Shown: positions 1 to 6,302 of the stretch, one piece after another
How the letters are laid out: every line of letters starts with the position of its first letter
Numbering within the stretch: position 1 is the first letter of the stretch
NCBI GenBank assembly: GCA_021199145.1
Contig: JAJQIP010000142.1
Coordinates: 1-8,541 of the forward strand
From: Porphyromonadaceae bacterium
GTDB taxonomy: Bacteria; Bacteroidota; Bacteroidia; Bacteroidales; UBA11471
Reading direction: 5' to 3'
Length of the DNA stretch: 8,541 nt
Position numbers and translations under genes: made by a program
The notes under the pieces: model-generated
The model's input: the letters and a program-made list of their open reading frames with translations, nothing else
Told to the model about the DNA's origin: nothing
Databases searched by the model: none

Positions 1-122
1 TTTCAGATGTTCACGTACTATAATATGAAGCAAGTATACAAGTATCTATCTAAATCGTTCATAACCAAATAAATATAAAAATACGCTTTTCAATGTGACG
101 AATGATAAGCTAAGAGGTCATA

Positions 123-134
123 TTATCCGGATAA
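123..134. repeat. Perfect 12-bp palindrome TTATCCGGATAA in the leader
   Basis: The bases at 123-128 are the exact reverse complement of those at 129-134. The palindrome lies about 70 bp upstream of the comEB promoter element, in non-coding DNA. Its symmetry would suit a dimeric DNA-binding protein, but there is only one copy and no partner site, and palindromes of this size occur by chance. A regulatory role is only a guess. Confidence 0.3.
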
Positions 135-201
135 AATTGTATTCCCTTTGTAAATAAAAGTTTTTCACATCTTAACCGGCGGAGATTTACGATAAATGTA
201 G

Positions 202-209
202 TACTTTTG
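202..209 (+). promoter_or_regulatory. Bacteroidota-type -7 promoter element (TACTTTTG) for comEB
   Basis: The octamer matches the Bacteroidales sigma-ABfr consensus TAnnTTTG exactly. A transcript starting about 6-8 nt downstream would have a 5' leader of about 20 nt before the ATG at 236. No TTTG-like -33 element is evident at the usual spacing, but that element is often weak in this phylum. The position also argues against translation from the out-of-frame ATG at 211, which would lie at or before the transcription start. Confidence 0.65.
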
Positions 210-235
210 TATGGCTTTGAAAAAGAGTAACTGTG

Positions 236-670
236 ATGCAAGATACACAAAAAAACAAACAATCCGCTCTCGACAGCCGCTATATCCGCATGGCCAAAAT
301 ATGGGCCGAAAATTCCTATTGCAAACGCCGGCAAGTGGGTGCGCTTTTAGTCAAGAACAACGCCATCATATCGGACGGTTACAACGGGACACCCGCAGGA
401 TTTAAAAATATCTGCGAAGACGAATCGGGGCAGACCTATCCCTATGTACTGCACGCCGAGGCCAACGCCATCACCAAGATAGCCCGTTCGGGCAACAGCA
501 GCGAGGGGGCGACACTGTATGTAACGACATCCCCCTGCATAGAATGCTCGAAACTCATTATACAAGCCGGCATCACCCGAGTGGTCTTTTCGGAATATTA
601 CCGGTTGAATGACGGTCTGGAGTTGCTGAAAGAGGCCGGCATTACAGTCGATTTTGTCGAAGCCAAATAA
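236..670 (+). CDS. comEB: dCMP deaminase (deoxycytidylate deaminase)
   Basis: Cytosolic zinc enzyme that deaminates dCMP to dUMP, the substrate of thymidylate synthase. From the ATG at 236 the protein has 144 residues, normal for the ComEB/dCMP deaminase family. The cytidine-deaminase zinc motifs are complete: HAE (His73, Glu75, with Glu as the proton shuttle) and PCxxC (Cys101, Cys104). The upstream GYNGTPAGF segment (about residues 48-56) is characteristic of dCMP deaminases rather than of cytidine or tRNA deaminases. A GTG at 233, directly before the ATG, would add one residue; ATG is preferred as the commoner start. The ribosome-binding site is weak (AAAAGAG around 220-226). ctpA follows after 24 nt and was probably transcribed from the same promoter. 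Allosteric control by dCTP/dTTP is known for some family members but cannot be read here. Confidence 0.92.
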   Translation: MQDTQKNKQSALDSRYIRMAKIWAENSYCKRRQVGALLVKNNAIISDGYNGTPAGFKNICEDESGQTYPYVLHAEANAITKIARSGNSSEGATLYVTTSPCIECSKLIIQAGITRVVFSEYYRLNDGLELLKEAGITVDFVEAK

Positions 671-694
671 TTTTTACCCTATTTCTAAAGTTTC

Positions 695-2320
695 ATGAAG
701 AAGAAAATTTTTATCTGGTTACCGTTTGTTATCGCCATCGCCCTTGTCGTAGGAATCGCTGTAGGTTACCTCTATCCGAGGCACAATGTGGTAAAACACA
801 CCTCCACAGGAACAAGCGGCAATAAAATTTCGAATCTGCTGGGTATCATTGACGCACAATATGTCGACACAGTCGATATCAACGACCTCGTCGAGGAGGC
901 CATCCCCCAAATAGTAAACGGACTGGACCCCCACTCCGCCTATATTCCCGCAAAGGATCTGCAACTCGTGAATGAAGAGTTGGAAGGCAGTTTCAGCGGT
1001 GTAGGCATTCAGTTCAGCATTCAGAACGACACCATCATGGTCATTGCCGTCGTGCCCGGAGGACCGTCCGAAAAAATAGGACTGATGCCCGGTGACCGGA
1101 TTGTAGAGGTCGACGATACCGCATTTGTGGGTAAGAATGTCATTTCCAACGATAAGGTACTGAAGAAATTACGGGGAGAAAAGGGGAGCCGAGTGAAATT
1201 GGGAGTCTTGCGGTCGACCTCTCCCGAAATGTTGACCTACGAGGTGGTGCGGGATGATATTCCGGTAAATAGTGTCGATGTAGCGTTCATGGTAAACACC
1301 GAAATAGGGTACATAAAAATCAACAAGTTCGGCCGCACGACCTATGCTGAATTCCTGAACGGTCTGGCGCAACTGAAAAACAAGAACGCCAAAAAATATA
1401 TCATTGACTTGCGGAGCAATTCGGGCGGAATCTTAGAGGTCGCCATCAATATGATCAATGAATTTCTCCCCAAAAACCAACTCATCGTCTACACCGAAGG
1501 GAAAGCATTCCCCCGCAGCGAGGCGGTATCTAACGGAAGCGGAGCTTTCAAAGAGGAACAAATGGTGGTCCTCATCGACGAGTGGTCGGCCTCGGCCAGC
1601 GAGATTTTCGCCGGAGCGATACAGGACAACGACCGAGGTGTAATCATAGGCCGCCGCTCCTTCGGGAAAGGATTGGTTCAAAACCAGCTCTCCTTCGCTG
1701 ACGGTTCGGCTATCCGGCTCACCATAGCCCGCTACTACACCCCATCGGGACGCTCCATCCAGAAAGAATATGAGTTGGGACATGGGGAAGAGTATGAAAA
1801 GGATATTTTGAACCGCTTTATGCACGGAGAATTTGACAATCCCGACAGTATCAAGCAGAATGATTCGCAAATCTATACGACCCGATTGGGACGCACGGTA
1901 TATGGCGGAGGCGGCATTATGCCGGACATCTTCGTACCCCGTGATACTGTCGGGGTAACCACCTATCTCAACACCGTCATCAACAAAGGCATCATATATC
2001 AATACGCCTTCAAATACAGCGATGAAAACCGGACACTCTTGTCAGCCTTTAAAGACTACAAGGAGTTGCAAAACTATTTGGAACAACAACCGCTCATCCG
2101 TGAATTCGCCACATTCGCCGCAGCCCAAGGGGTGAAACGCAACAGTGAAGAGATTAGAGAGTCCCAAGAACTGCTGACCAACTACATCGAGAGCTATATA
2201 GCCCGCAATATTCTGGGCGATAACGCCTTCTATCCAATACTCCTTCAAGAGGACAAGACCTTCCTGAAAGCGGTCGAAATACTCGACAAGGACGGCGGAT
2301 TCCCGACCTTGGGGGAATAA
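695..2320 (+). CDS. ctpA: S41 family C-terminal processing peptidase (CtpA/Prc type)
   Basis: Membrane-anchored serine protease that trims or degrades envelope proteins, recognising their C-termini through a PDZ domain. The 541-residue product starts with Lys residues and one hydrophobic segment (about residues 5-26), either a signal anchor or an uncleaved signal peptide, which places the rest in the periplasm. A PDZ domain spans about 95-175 (SFSGVGIQF, then PGGPSEKIGLMPGDRI). The S41 core follows, with the RSNSGG segment near 240-245, SASASE at 298-303 and FGKG at 323-326. By spacing to Prc and CtpB, the catalytic residues are Ser300, Lys325 and Gln329; the 25-residue Ser-Lys gap matches. 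About 190 residues follow the catalytic domain, longer than in minimal CtpA proteins, with charged, probably helical character. It sits 24 nt after comEB and 2 nt before fau, so the three genes are likely co-transcribed. The natural substrate is unknown. Confidence 0.92.
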   Translation: MKKKIFIWLPFVIAIALVVGIAVGYLYPRHNVVKHTSTGTSGNKISNLLGIIDAQYVDTVDINDLVEEAIPQIVNGLDPHSAYIPAKDLQLVNEELEGSFSGVGIQFSIQNDTIMVIAVVPGGPSEKIGLMPGDRIVEVDDTAFVGKNVISNDKVLKKLRGEKGSRVKLGVLRSTSPEMLTYEVVRDDIPVNSVDVAFMVNTEIGYIKINKFGRTTYAEFLNGLAQLKNKNAKKYIIDLRSNSGGILEVAINMINEFLPKNQLIVYTEGKAFPRSEAVSNGSGAFKEEQMVVLIDEWSASASEIFAGAIQDNDRGVIIGRRSFGKGLVQNQLSFADGSAIRLTIARYYTPSGRSIQKEYELGHGEEYEKDILNRFMHGEFDNPDSIKQNDSQIYTTRLGRTVYGGGGIMPDIFVPRDTVGVTTYLNTVINKGIIYQYAFKYSDENRTLLSAFKDYKELQNYLEQQPLIREFATFAAAQGVKRNSEEIRESQELLTNYIESYIARNILGDNAFYPILLQEDKTFLKAVEILDKDGGFPTLGE

Positions 2321-2322
2321 AA

Positions 2323-2886
2323 ATGACCGAAAAAGAATTTTTTCGTCAGCAAATAAAAGCGACTGTGTCTCGACTTTCTCTTGAAGAGAAAGTCGAGACC
2401 GCTGCTATTATACGGAAACGCATTGAAGCTTTACCCCTCTTCGAAAAAGCCCGCACACTACTTCTTTTCCATTCCCTACCCGACGAAGTATGCACGCATG
2501 AGTGGATACGGGAGTGGTGCAAGATAAAAAATGTCCTGCTCCCGGCAGTGAGCGGAGAGGTGCTGACCGTTCGTCCGTATGATGCACAACGCCCTTTACA
2601 AAAAGGGCGATTCGGGATAGCCGAACCAACGGGGGAAGAGATAACGGACCTTTCCGTCATCGATTTGGCCATTATACCCGGTGTCGGATTTGACTCCCAC
2701 GGCAACCGTCTTGGACGAGGTAAAGGATTCTACGACAAGCTATTGGTAAAAATCTCCGCCCCCCTTATCGGTGTAGCGTACGATTGCCAAATTGTAGACG
2801 ATATACCTACCTTACCGCATGATATTCCCATGTCTTTGATTATCAGTAAAAACACTCTTTTCTATTCAAAAAAGGATATTCATTGA
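2323..2886 (+). CDS. fau: 5-formyltetrahydrofolate cyclo-ligase (methenyl-THF synthetase)
   Basis: Cytosolic enzyme that uses ATP to convert 5-formyl-THF to 5,10-methenyl-THF, returning stored folate to one-carbon metabolism. The 187-residue length is normal for the family. The signature lies near 119-139: PGVGFD, then GNRLGRGKGFYDK, the nucleotide-binding loop of the YgfA/MTHFS family. The KGRFGIAEP segment (94-102) matches the conserved region before it. Basic residues in the first helix (Lys12, Arg17) fit the usual ATP-contacting end, though this is weaker evidence. The start is 2 nt after the ctpA stop, which suggests translational coupling. Together with comEB it points to thymidylate and folate supply, with ctpA between them functionally unrelated. 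The 5' end of the coding region contains a perfect 15-bp inverted repeat and the middle holds a second, smaller one. Confidence 0.93.
   Translation: MTEKEFFRQQIKATVSRLSLEEKVETAAIIRKRIEALPLFEKARTLLLFHSLPDEVCTHEWIREWCKIKNVLLPAVSGEVLTVRPYDAQRPLQKGRFGIAEPTGEEITDLSVIDLAIIPGVGFDSHGNRLGRGKGFYDKLLVKISAPLIGVAYDCQIVDDIPTLPHDIPMSLIISKNTLFYSKKDIH
2367..2399. repeat. Perfect 15-bp inverted repeat (hairpin) inside the start of fau
   Basis: The left arm at 2367-2381 (GTCTCGACTTTCTCT) is the exact reverse complement of the right arm at 2385-2399, leaving a 3-nt loop; with a more relaxed 5-nt loop the stem is 14 bp. It covers about codons 15-26 of fau and begins 47 nt after the ctpA stop. No T run follows, so it is not a standard intrinsic terminator. 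As RNA it would be a very stable hairpin in the early coding region of the third gene in the operon. Whether it acts on mRNA stability or translation, or is a coding coincidence, cannot be decided here. Confidence 0.85.
2590..2609. repeat. 8-bp perfect hairpin in the middle of fau
   Basis: CGCCCTTT at 2590-2597 pairs exactly with AAAGGGCG at 2602-2609 around a 4-nt loop (ACAA). It lies within the codons for the RPLQKGRFG region of the cyclo-ligase, so protein conservation explains part of it. There is no T tract after it. Confidence 0.6.
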
Positions 2887-2897
2887 CCAAAATAGCC

Positions 2898-2905
2898 TAT
2901 TTTTG
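2898..2905 (+). promoter_or_regulatory. Bacteroidota-type -7 promoter element (TATTTTTG) for korDABC
   Basis: The octamer fits TAnnTTTG exactly and lies 31 nt before the korD start, giving an expected 5' leader of about 25 nt. It sits inside a small AT-rich inverted repeat, AAAATA (2889-2894), GCC loop, TATTTT (2898-2903), directly after the fau stop codon. That repeat has a T run but no GC stem, so at most it is a weak terminator. No good -33 TTTG was found at the expected distance. This is the most likely point where the second transcription unit begins, although read-through from fau is possible. Confidence 0.6.
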
Positions 2906-2936
2906 CGTAAACTTTAATTCGTAATTCTTATCCAAA

Positions 2937-3164
2937 ATGGCAAAGGTAAAAGGAGCTGTTGTAGTCAATAACGAACGATGCAAAGGGTGCAATCTCTGTG
3001 TTGTCGCTTGTCCTTGTGATGTTTTATCCCTACAATTCAAGGAGGTCAACGACAAAGGGTATCATTATGCCTACATGAAAAATCCGGATAATTGCATCGG
3101 TTGCGCCAATTGTGGATATGTCTGCCCTGACGGCTGTATATCGGTATACAAAGTCCAACTATAA
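2937..3164 (+). CDS. korD: 2-oxoacid:ferredoxin oxidoreductase delta subunit (2[4Fe-4S] ferredoxin)
   Basis: Small ferredoxin-like subunit that passes electrons between the TPP subunit and an external carrier. The 75-residue protein holds two complete CxxCxxCxxxCP cluster motifs: Cys15, 18, 21, 25 and Cys53, 56, 59, 63, each followed by Pro. As in bacterial-type ferredoxins, each cluster would take three Cys from one motif and the fourth from the other. Additional Cys residues follow both motifs (Cys27, Cys67). It is the first gene of a delta-alpha-beta-gamma set, the same order as oorDABC of Helicobacter and Campylobacter, which supports its role as a complex subunit rather than a free ferredoxin. 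The start at 2937 is the only sensible Met before the first motif. It is preceded by its own promoter-like element and separated from korA by 18 nt. Confidence 0.88.
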   Translation: MAKVKGAVVVNNERCKGCNLCVVACPCDVLSLQFKEVNDKGYHYAYMKNPDNCIGCANCGYVCPDGCISVYKVQL

Positions 3165-3182
3165 CCATTCACACCCATACAT

Positions 3183-4262
3183 ATGACAGAAGAAGTAAGA
3201 CTGATGAAAGGCAATGAAGCGATAGCGCATGCTGCCATACGCTATGGCGCTGACGGATATTTCGGTTATCCCATTACCCCACAATCAGAAATCATGGAGA
3301 CCCTTATGGAGGAGAAACCCTGGGAAACGACCGGTATGGTGGTATTGCAGGCAGAGAGTGAATTGGCGGCCATCAACATGGTATATGGCGGAGCAGGGTG
3401 CGGTAAAGCGGTCATGACCTCATCATCAAGCCCTGGGGTGAGTTTAAAGCAAGAGGGCGTTTCCTACCTGGCCGGGACAGAACTTCCGGCACTTATCGTC
3501 AACGTTATGCGGGGCGGACCCGGATTAGGGACCATACAACCCAGTCAGGCCGACTATTTCCAAGCTGTAAAGGGGGGCGGACACGGCGATTATAAACTCA
3601 TCGCCCTGGCACCGGCTTCGGTACAGGAAATGGCCGACTTCGTGAAATTAGGTTTCGACCTGGCTTTCAAATACCGGAATCCCGCTATCATTCTCGCCGA
3701 CGGTATTATCGGCCAGATGATGGAAAAAGTGGTACTTCCCCCCTTCCAACCTCGGCTGACAGAGGAACAGATACGGGAAGCCCGTCCATGGGCCACCTTG
3801 GGAAAACGGGCGGGACATCACAACAATATCCTGACTTCGCTCGAACTCGATCCGGCCCGCATGGAGGAGAATAATCTGCGCTTCCAAGCCAAATACAGGG
3901 AAATAGAAGAGCATGAAGTCCGCTATGAGGAAATCCATTGCGCTGAAGCCGACTACCTGTTAATCGCCTTCGGGTCAATGGCCCGTATATGTCAGAAAGT
4001 CCAAGAGGTAGCCGCCGAGCAAGGCCTTAAATTAGGGCTGTTACGTCCCATCACCCTATGGCCTTTCCCCTCGAAAGCCATCGCCAGTCTCGCCCATAAA
4101 GTAAAAGGCATATTGGTCGTGGAACTGAATGCCGGTCAGATGATTGAAGATGTTCGTCTGGCGGTGAACGGAGAGGTAAAGGTGGAGCATTTCGGCCGCC
4201 TGGGCGGTATTGTTCCCACACCGGATGAAGTCCTGACGGCGGTCAAAAAAACGTTCTTGTAA
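3183..4262 (+). CDS. korA: 2-oxoacid:ferredoxin oxidoreductase alpha subunit (KorA/VorB type)
   Basis: Alpha subunit of a TPP- and CoA-dependent oxidoreductase that interconverts a 2-oxoacid with the corresponding acyl-CoA, CO2 and reduced ferredoxin. The 359-residue length is right for a stand-alone alpha subunit, without the fused gamma domain found in some relatives. The pyrimidine-binding domain is marked by GYFGYPITPQSEI (25-37), the QAESE segment with Glu58 and Glu60 at the expected activating-Glu region, SSSSPG (80-85) and MRGGPGLGTIQPSQAD (109-124). The second domain contains the LLRPITLWPFP segment (286-296), typical of domain II. Automated pipelines often call this group VorB (2-ketoisovalerate). 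Substrate choice between 2-oxoglutarate and branched-chain oxoacids cannot be settled from motifs. It is followed by korB after 11 nt. Confidence 0.88.
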   Translation: MTEEVRLMKGNEAIAHAAIRYGADGYFGYPITPQSEIMETLMEEKPWETTGMVVLQAESELAAINMVYGGAGCGKAVMTSSSSPGVSLKQEGVSYLAGTELPALIVNVMRGGPGLGTIQPSQADYFQAVKGGGHGDYKLIALAPASVQEMADFVKLGFDLAFKYRNPAIILADGIIGQMMEKVVLPPFQPRLTEEQIREARPWATLGKRAGHHNNILTSLELDPARMEENNLRFQAKYREIEEHEVRYEEIHCAEADYLLIAFGSMARICQKVQEVAAEQGLKLGLLRPITLWPFPSKAIASLAHKVKGILVVELNAGQMIEDVRLAVNGEVKVEHFGRLGGIVPTPDEVLTAVKKTFL

Positions 4263-4273
4263 ATCGCACGATT

Positions 4274-5035
4274 ATGGAGATAAAAGATATTGTAAGACCC
4301 GAAAATCTTGTATATAGCAAACCCCGCCTGCTAAATGACAATCCCATGCACTACTGTCCGGGATGCAGTCATGGTGTCGTACACAAACTCATCGCTGAAA
4401 TCATTGATGAAATGGGCATGGAAGAAAACGCCATCGGCATTGCGCCTGTGGGATGTGCCGTATTTGCCTATAACTATATCGACATTGACTGGCAGGAGGC
4501 CGCACATGGCCGTGCACCAGCTATCGCCACGGCTATCAAACGGTTAAATCCGAGCAAACTGGTATTCACCTATCAAGGCGACGGAGATTTGGCCGCTATC
4601 GGTACCGCCGAAACCATCCATGCCTGCAACCGAGGAGAAAATATCGCCATTATATTCATCAACAACGCCATCTATGGTATGACTGGCGGACAAATGGCTC
4701 CTACGACCCTCGAAGGTATGGTAACATCGACCTGCCCCTATGGACGGAATGTCGAACTCAACGGCTATCCTTTAAAAATAACGGACCTCGTGACTCACCT
4801 TGACGGGACCTGCTATGTCACCCGACAAAGTGTACATACGGCGGCAGCCGTAAAAAAGACGAAAAAAGCCATACGGCAAGCCTTTGAAAACTCCTTGGCC
4901 AGAAAGGGAACTTCCTGGGTTGAAGTGGTGTCGACCTGTGCTTCGGGGTGGAAAATGACACCTGAGAAAGCGAACCAATGGATGGTGGAAAACATGTTCG
5001 CCAAATATCCGTTAGGGGACTTAAAGAACGAATAA
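4274..5035 (+). CDS. korB: 2-oxoacid:ferredoxin oxidoreductase beta subunit (TPP-binding)
   Basis: Catalytic partner of the alpha subunit; it binds TPP-Mg and the proximal [4Fe-4S] cluster. The 253-residue protein has the TPP signature GDGD (102-105) ending in INN (129-131). It also has four Cys matching the cluster ligands of the PFOR beta family: Cys28 and Cys31 in YCPGCSHG, Cys61 in PVGC, and Cys222 near the C-terminus. The MTGGQ segment (136-140) after the TPP motif is also typical of the family. Length and features fit the KorB/OorB group. korC begins 17 nt downstream. As with korA, the preferred 2-oxoacid is open. 2-Oxoglutarate/succinyl-CoA is the default reading from the oorDABC-like gene order, with branched-chain oxoacids the main alternative. 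Confidence 0.9.
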   Translation: MEIKDIVRPENLVYSKPRLLNDNPMHYCPGCSHGVVHKLIAEIIDEMGMEENAIGIAPVGCAVFAYNYIDIDWQEAAHGRAPAIATAIKRLNPSKLVFTYQGDGDLAAIGTAETIHACNRGENIAIIFINNAIYGMTGGQMAPTTLEGMVTSTCPYGRNVELNGYPLKITDLVTHLDGTCYVTRQSVHTAAAVKKTKKAIRQAFENSLARKGTSWVEVVSTCASGWKMTPEKANQWMVENMFAKYPLGDLKNE

Positions 5036-5052
5036 CCGTAAAAGGGACAACG

Positions 5053-5595
5053 ATGAAAGAAGAGATAATCATCGCCGGTTTTGGCGGACAAGGAGTCCTC
5101 TCGATGGGTAAAATTTTAGCCTATTCAGGACTGATGGAGGGAAAAGAGGTCAGTTGGATGCCTTCTTATGGACCGGAACAGCGGGGCGGTACCGCCAATG
5201 TAACGGTAATTCTGAGTGACGAACGAATCAGTTCGCCGGTGCTCAATGAATATGACATAGCCATCATTCTCAACCAGCCCTCACTCGAAAGATTCGAAAG
5301 CAAAGTGAAAGCAGGGGGAACGCTTATCTACGATAACTATGGTATGCACCATGCCCCTACCCGTACCGACATTGATATTTACCGCATTGATGCCATGGAT
5401 GCCGCCATTGAGATGGAAAACAGTAAAGCGTTCAATATGATTGTGTTGGGAGGCTTGTTGAAAATCAAACCTATCGTTTCATTAGAAAATGTACTGAACG
5501 GCTTGAGGAAATCCCTTCCCAAGCGCCATCATGGACTGATTCCCATGAATGAGCAAGCCATTCTCAAAGGAATGGAACTCATCAGAAAAGTGTAA
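5053..5595 (+). CDS. korC: 2-oxoacid:ferredoxin oxidoreductase gamma subunit
   Basis: Gamma subunit of the complex, belonging to the pyruvate/ketoisovalerate oxidoreductase catalytic-domain family, which contributes to CoA binding and assembly in related enzymes. The ATG at 5053 gives 180 residues beginning just before the family's glycine-rich opening IIIAGFGGQGVLSMGK, as expected for KorC/OorC. The frame stays open upstream to an ATG at 4978, but that start would overlap korB by 58 nt and add 25 residues outside the family, so it is rejected. A purine stretch (AAAAGGGA, about 5039-5046) lies a suitable distance upstream. The conserved SYGPEQRGGTANVTV region (about 37-51 of this product) is present. 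mtnN follows after only 9 nt, so the oxidoreductase operon appears to continue into the AI-2/SAH recycling genes. Confidence 0.9.
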   Translation: MKEEIIIAGFGGQGVLSMGKILAYSGLMEGKEVSWMPSYGPEQRGGTANVTVILSDERISSPVLNEYDIAIILNQPSLERFESKVKAGGTLIYDNYGMHHAPTRTDIDIYRIDAMDAAIEMENSKAFNMIVLGGLLKIKPIVSLENVLNGLRKSLPKRHHGLIPMNEQAILKGMELIRKV

Positions 5596-5604
5596 CTGTC
5601 GTCT

Positions 5605-6288
5605 ATGAAAATAGGAATCATTGTCGCTATGTCTTCGGAGTTGGAGTGTATACGTCTCCTTATCCGAAATGTCCAAACAGATTGCCGTGAACACGACACA
5701 TTCTACAGAGGCAGTGTGGGACGGCATGAAATCATTCTTACCCAAAGCGGCATCGGCAAAGTCAATGCCGCTCTGACGGCGCAGACACTGATATCCAATT
5801 ATACCCCCAACAGCATCCTCAATACCGGAGTGGCGGGCGGTGTTGACGCATCCGTCCATATCTTTGATGTCGTCATCGGCAAAGAGACGACCTACCATGA
5901 CGCCTGGTTCGGAGAAGGGAATGTCATCGGCCAGATTCAGGGGCTCCCTGCCCGATTCCCGGCTGACCCGCAATTGCTGCACAAAGTCGAAGCCGCTGTT
6001 GCAGGAGAGCATATCCATAGCGGATTGATATGTTGCGGCGATTCCTTTATCTCGGACAAAAAGGAACTCGGAGCCATCAAGAAAAATTTTCCCGAATGTC
6101 TGGCGGTAGATATGGAATCGGCCGCCATCGCCCAAACCTGTTATCGCTATAACACGCCATTTATCTGTATGCGCATTATCAGTGACACCCCCGGCGTGGA
6201 TAATCACATGGCACAATACAACAGCTTCTGGGAAAAGGCTCCGGAAAAGTCGTTTGTCATCTTGCGGCAAATCCTTGAACAACTCTAA
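5605..6288 (+). CDS. mtnN: 5'-methylthioadenosine/S-adenosylhomocysteine nucleosidase
   Basis: Cytosolic hydrolase (MTAN, Pfs) that cleaves adenine from S-adenosylhomocysteine and 5'-methylthioadenosine. With SAH it yields S-ribosylhomocysteine, the substrate of LuxS. The 227-residue product aligns closely with the E. coli enzyme: Glu12 near the N-terminus after MKIGIIVAM, the SGIGKVNAA segment (48-56), the NTGVAGG loop (73-79), and VDMESAA (168-174) with Met170 and Glu171. RIISD at 190-194 supplies Arg190 and the catalytic Asp194. These sit three positions before the E. coli counterparts (Glu174, Arg193, Asp197). Key residues are all intact. It lies 9 nt after korC and 14 nt before luxS, placing two consecutive enzymes of one pathway side by side. 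Confidence 0.94.
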   Translation: MKIGIIVAMSSELECIRLLIRNVQTDCREHDTFYRGSVGRHEIILTQSGIGKVNAALTAQTLISNYTPNSILNTGVAGGVDASVHIFDVVIGKETTYHDAWFGEGNVIGQIQGLPARFPADPQLLHKVEAAVAGEHIHSGLICCGDSFISDKKELGAIKKNFPECLAVDMESAAIAQTCYRYNTPFICMRIISDTPGVDNHMAQYNSFWEKAPEKSFVILRQILEQL

Positions 6289-6302
6289 AAATCGGCTTTA
6301 CC

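Larger units (their letters stand above)
1..235. other. AT-rich intergenic leader upstream of comEB
   Basis: No convincing gene is visible on either strand. The + strand is open in frame 1 from the window edge to a TAA at 70-72, only 23 codons, so the tail of an upstream gene can be neither shown nor excluded. The stretch is much richer in A and T than the genes that follow. It contains a perfect 12-bp palindrome at 123-134, a short inverted repeat at 185-197 (ATTTA, 3-nt loop, TAAAT) and a promoter element at 202-209. No intrinsic terminator with a GC-rich stem and a T run was found. Confidence 0.6.

Noticed and set aside
1..72. Possible tail of an upstream gene in frame 1 ending at TAA 70-72
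   Set aside because: Only 23 open codons of AT-rich sequence with no recognisable motif; an open run of this length is unremarkable by chance.
110..334. Open frame of 74 codons on the minus strand across the comEB start
   Set aside because: It overlaps the conserved beginning of dCMP deaminase, has no recognisable domain and runs through the promoter region; it is a shadow frame.
211..405. Alternative frame from the ATG at 211
   Set aside because: It is out of frame with dCMP deaminase, begins within a few bases of the promoter -7 element and encodes nothing recognisable.
1433..2002. Long minus-strand open frame (189 codons) opposite ctpA
   Set aside because: It is fully antisense to the catalytic S41 domain, with a composition expected from the complementary strand of a biased gene and no recognisable motif.
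4838..4858. Small GC hairpin followed by a run of A in korB
   Set aside because: A terminator would need a T run on the transcribed strand's RNA; here the run is A, and the site is inside a well-conserved gene.
4978..5052. Upstream ATG extension of korC by 25 residues
   Set aside because: It overlaps korB by 58 nt and precedes the family's normal N-terminus, which starts right after the ATG at 5053.
5185..5196. 12-bp perfect palindrome GGCGGTACCGCC in korC
   Set aside because: It falls exactly on the codons of the conserved RGGTA motif of the gamma subunit, so protein conservation and GC-rich codons explain it.
5746..5772. 8-bp inverted repeat with an 11-nt loop in mtnN
   Set aside because: It encodes the conserved SGIGKVNAAL segment; short stem and long loop, so coding constraint plus chance is sufficient.
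5482..6282. Minus-strand open frame of 266 codons opposite korC and mtnN
   Set aside because: Although long, it is antisense to two genes with intact catalytic motifs, spans their junction and shows no domain of its own; codon bias on the + strand explains its length.
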